From assembly GCA_025506515.1 (NCBI GenBank), contig CM046457.1, positions 40,372,231-40,436,230 of the forward strand: a stretch of 64,000 bases of DNA. The letters are read 5' to 3'. Of the stretch, positions 62,089 to 64,000 are shown one piece after another. The stretch is from Flaveria trinervia. Its lineage: Eukaryota > Streptophyta > Magnoliopsida > Asterales > Asteraceae. A program made the position numbers and the translations under genes. Position 1 is the stretch's first letter, and the number at the start of each line of letters is the position of its first letter. The notes below the pieces were generated by a model. That model did no database searches. It saw nothing but the letters and a program-made list of their open reading frames with translations, and was not told the origin of the DNA.

Positions 62089-64000
62089 ATGGTGAAATCA
62101 GAAGATTATGAAAACAGAGTTCCAAAACATAAAAATTGAGCTGATTTCAAAAATTGGTCTCTTAGGCTAAAACAACATTTTAATTCCATTGACACTAATC
62201 TTTGGAAATCTATAAAAAAAGGACCATACATTCCTATAATAACTGATGGGCCTGACAGAGGGTTTGTGTACACTAAAGATTCTCCAGAACCTTATCCAGA
62301 GGATGATCTTCAAGGAGATGATCTGAAAAGAGTTAAGAATGATATTAAAGCCTATTCATTAATGTGTAAAGGACTACCTTTGGAAGTTCTTACAAGGCTT
62401 GATGCATATCAAACTGGATATACACTATATAAAGCATTGAAGATCATTTGTGAAGGAGGTAAGGAGATTCAAAATCTAAAGAAACAAAAGCTGAAAAGAC
62501 AACTAGAATTGTTTTAACATTTGTCTGGAGAGACAAAAAATCAGATGATGAATAGATTTGTTCAACTTATAACTGAGATGTCAACAGCTGGTAACAAACC
62601 TGATCTTGAAGATTTAAATCTTAGACTACTCAATGCTTTACCATCATCATGGAAACAAACTGTAACCCTACTAAAGCATACTGAGAAGTTTCCAATAGAT
62701 CTAGATCTTCTTATTGCAAAAATAGAATCAGTGCAGATTGATGAAAGCTCAAGGAACAATGATAGAGCAGCATCAATGTCTCAATATCAGTTTGTTGCTT
62801 CTCCTGCAATGACTATAAAGAATGCATTCATGGCAAAAAGTGAGAAAAGTTCTTAAGAAGAGGGAGATCTGTTTGTTGGAGCAGGATTTTTCACCGACTC
62901 ATCATTTACCAGTGCACCTGCTTATACAACTCAGTCTCATTCTCAATCTCCTCCTAAACCACAGTCCCAATCATCAAATATTCAAACAGAGACTTCTTCA
63001 TCACCTAACTCTGCTAAATCTAGCAAAGTTAAAGATGTGATTAATATCCTATTAGAGGATGAAGAGTCCAAAACTACATTCACTGCGTTTATGGCCAGTT
63101 TTCAAGCATATCAAGGTAGTCATTTAACTAAACTAGATTTTGTTTTGTAGGATTTATTTGAGATGGATCCTGAAGATGTTGAAGAGATGGACCTGAACTG
63201 GCAGATGGTGATGATTGCCTACACGACATAAAAACATTCTTATGTCAACAAGAAATACAAACCAAGTGCAAACAAGACTGTTGGATTTGACAAGTCAAAA
63301 GCTAGATGATTAACTGCAACAGTTATGGACACTTCTGAAGAGAATGCAAAGCTCCAAGGAATAATGGAGGAAGTGCTCAATCAAGCTCAAGTAACCAAAG
63401 GTTTCAACAAGCTCAGAAGACTTTTCAAAAGCCTTATCAAAGTCTTCCTATGCTAGAGCTTAAAGATGAAACCAAATCCTCTGATGAAACAAAGAAAGCT
63501 CTATTAGTCAACATAAAATATGGCTATGATTGGAGTGCATATGCAGATCAATTTACAAATGAATTAACATCAAGTTTATCTCTTATTGCAGAAATTCAGG
63601 GAGAAGATTGGTCAGAAAACTATGACCCAAAAGTGGAAAGTGGTGAAGAAGAAGATGACTATGATTGGAGCGACAAGTCTGATCCTAAGGAGGATACAGA
63701 GGAAGTACCTCTAATGGCACAGTCTGATCAACTAAAGGTTAACTCTTCAACTTCAAAAACTGAAACCACAGTTCCAAAATTTCCTGAAATCCCATCAGAA
63801 GTGAGAGAAAAACTTTGCACCAAATCATGCTATGAACATGTTGAACACTACACAAACTATTCATTCGAAATTTGTGAAAAACTAAAACAAGAAGAATCTA
63901 TGCATAACCAACTTAAATCTGATCATAAAACTGCAGATCAAAAGATTATCTATCTCCAAACTTCATGGAACAAAACAATAAAAGATTTAGAAATTGTTTC
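62089..64000 (+). pseudogene. gag: Element H' gag (element C family), continues past the window
   Basis: ATG at 62089 (MVKSEDYENRVPKHKN then TGA at 62137-62139). The frame resumes with WSLRLKQHFNSIDTNLWKS, YPEDDLQGDDLKRVKNDIKA and EIQNLKKQKLKRQLELF, then TAA at 62515-62517. Piece 62521-62856 has NALPSSWKQTVTLL and KFPIDLDLLIAKIESVQIDE. The zinc-knuckle region near 63300-63345 is frameshifted (GACAAGTCAAAAGCTAGATG then AACTGCAACAGTTATGGACA). An acidic stretch and ASSxxD words run to the window edge. It is close to element C at the nucleotide level. Confidence 0.86.

Overview
The window is plant nuclear DNA made almost entirely of LTR retrotransposons. I found no host protein gene, tRNA, rRNA or CRISPR array. 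Every primer-binding site that can be read matches the 3' end of plant initiator tRNA-Met (TGGTATCAGAGC or a close variant). The coding remains are plant-type Ty1/copia (gag, protease, integrase, RT, RNase H) and one Ty3/gypsy chromovirus with a chromodomain-like tail. The copia elements are large (12 to 14.5 kb without inserts) and carry a third ORF of about 1,100 codons after pol, which points to the Sirevirus lineage of a eudicot. The third-ORF motifs (PRHN/PKHN start, WDQ, YPRFLQ, FSGVET) recall proteins I associate with Asteraceae genomes. That taxon is an inference, not a demonstration.

Layout, with names used below. Element F (outermost, +) is a third-ORF fragment at 1-715 and 25157-27479, followed by an LTR-like stretch, a PBS and a gag start (27480-28135). 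Element A (716-25151, - strand copia) sits in the third ORF of F with 5-bp target duplication AGGCT. Element B (11444-23672, + strand, same family as A) sits in the gag of A with duplication GAGAA. Element E (- strand copia, LTR 28136-28875, body to about 59250) sits in the gag of F; its far end is lost. Element C (29090-52301, - strand copia, a different family) sits in the third ORF of E with duplication AAGTT. Element D (40332-49005, - strand gypsy) sits in the gag of C with a 4-bp duplication TGAT. The right end is scrambled. Element E breaks off inside RT and joins a gypsy fragment G (about 59251-60032). G is interrupted by the LTR and third ORF of a C-like element H (- strand, 60033 to about 61908), which joins head-on to a C-like leader and gag in + orientation (H', about 61909-64000).

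All copies look defective, with frameshifts and stops throughout and some catalytic substitutions: integrase Asp to Glu in B and Asp to Tyr in C, and protease DSG to DLG in D. Many lesions are single-base indels, so uncorrected long-read errors cannot be excluded. By-eye LTR divergence (A about 5 percent, B about 2 percent outside its minisatellite, C about 3 percent) agrees with B being younger than A.

The most interesting signal is the third ORF. It occurs in five copia copies of at least three diverged families, is about 1,100 codons long, and starts with the same short motif. It has a good TATA box just upstream in A, B, C and E. In C and E a TATA box, a leader of about 140 nt, a consensus 5' splice site, an intron of about 0.5 kb and a pyrimidine-rich 3' splice site abut the ATG. 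This suggests a separately transcribed, spliced third gene. Each family also carries its own degenerate short motif scattered through LTRs and spacers, and one such motif appears to be shared between the gypsy D LTR and the copia E LTR.
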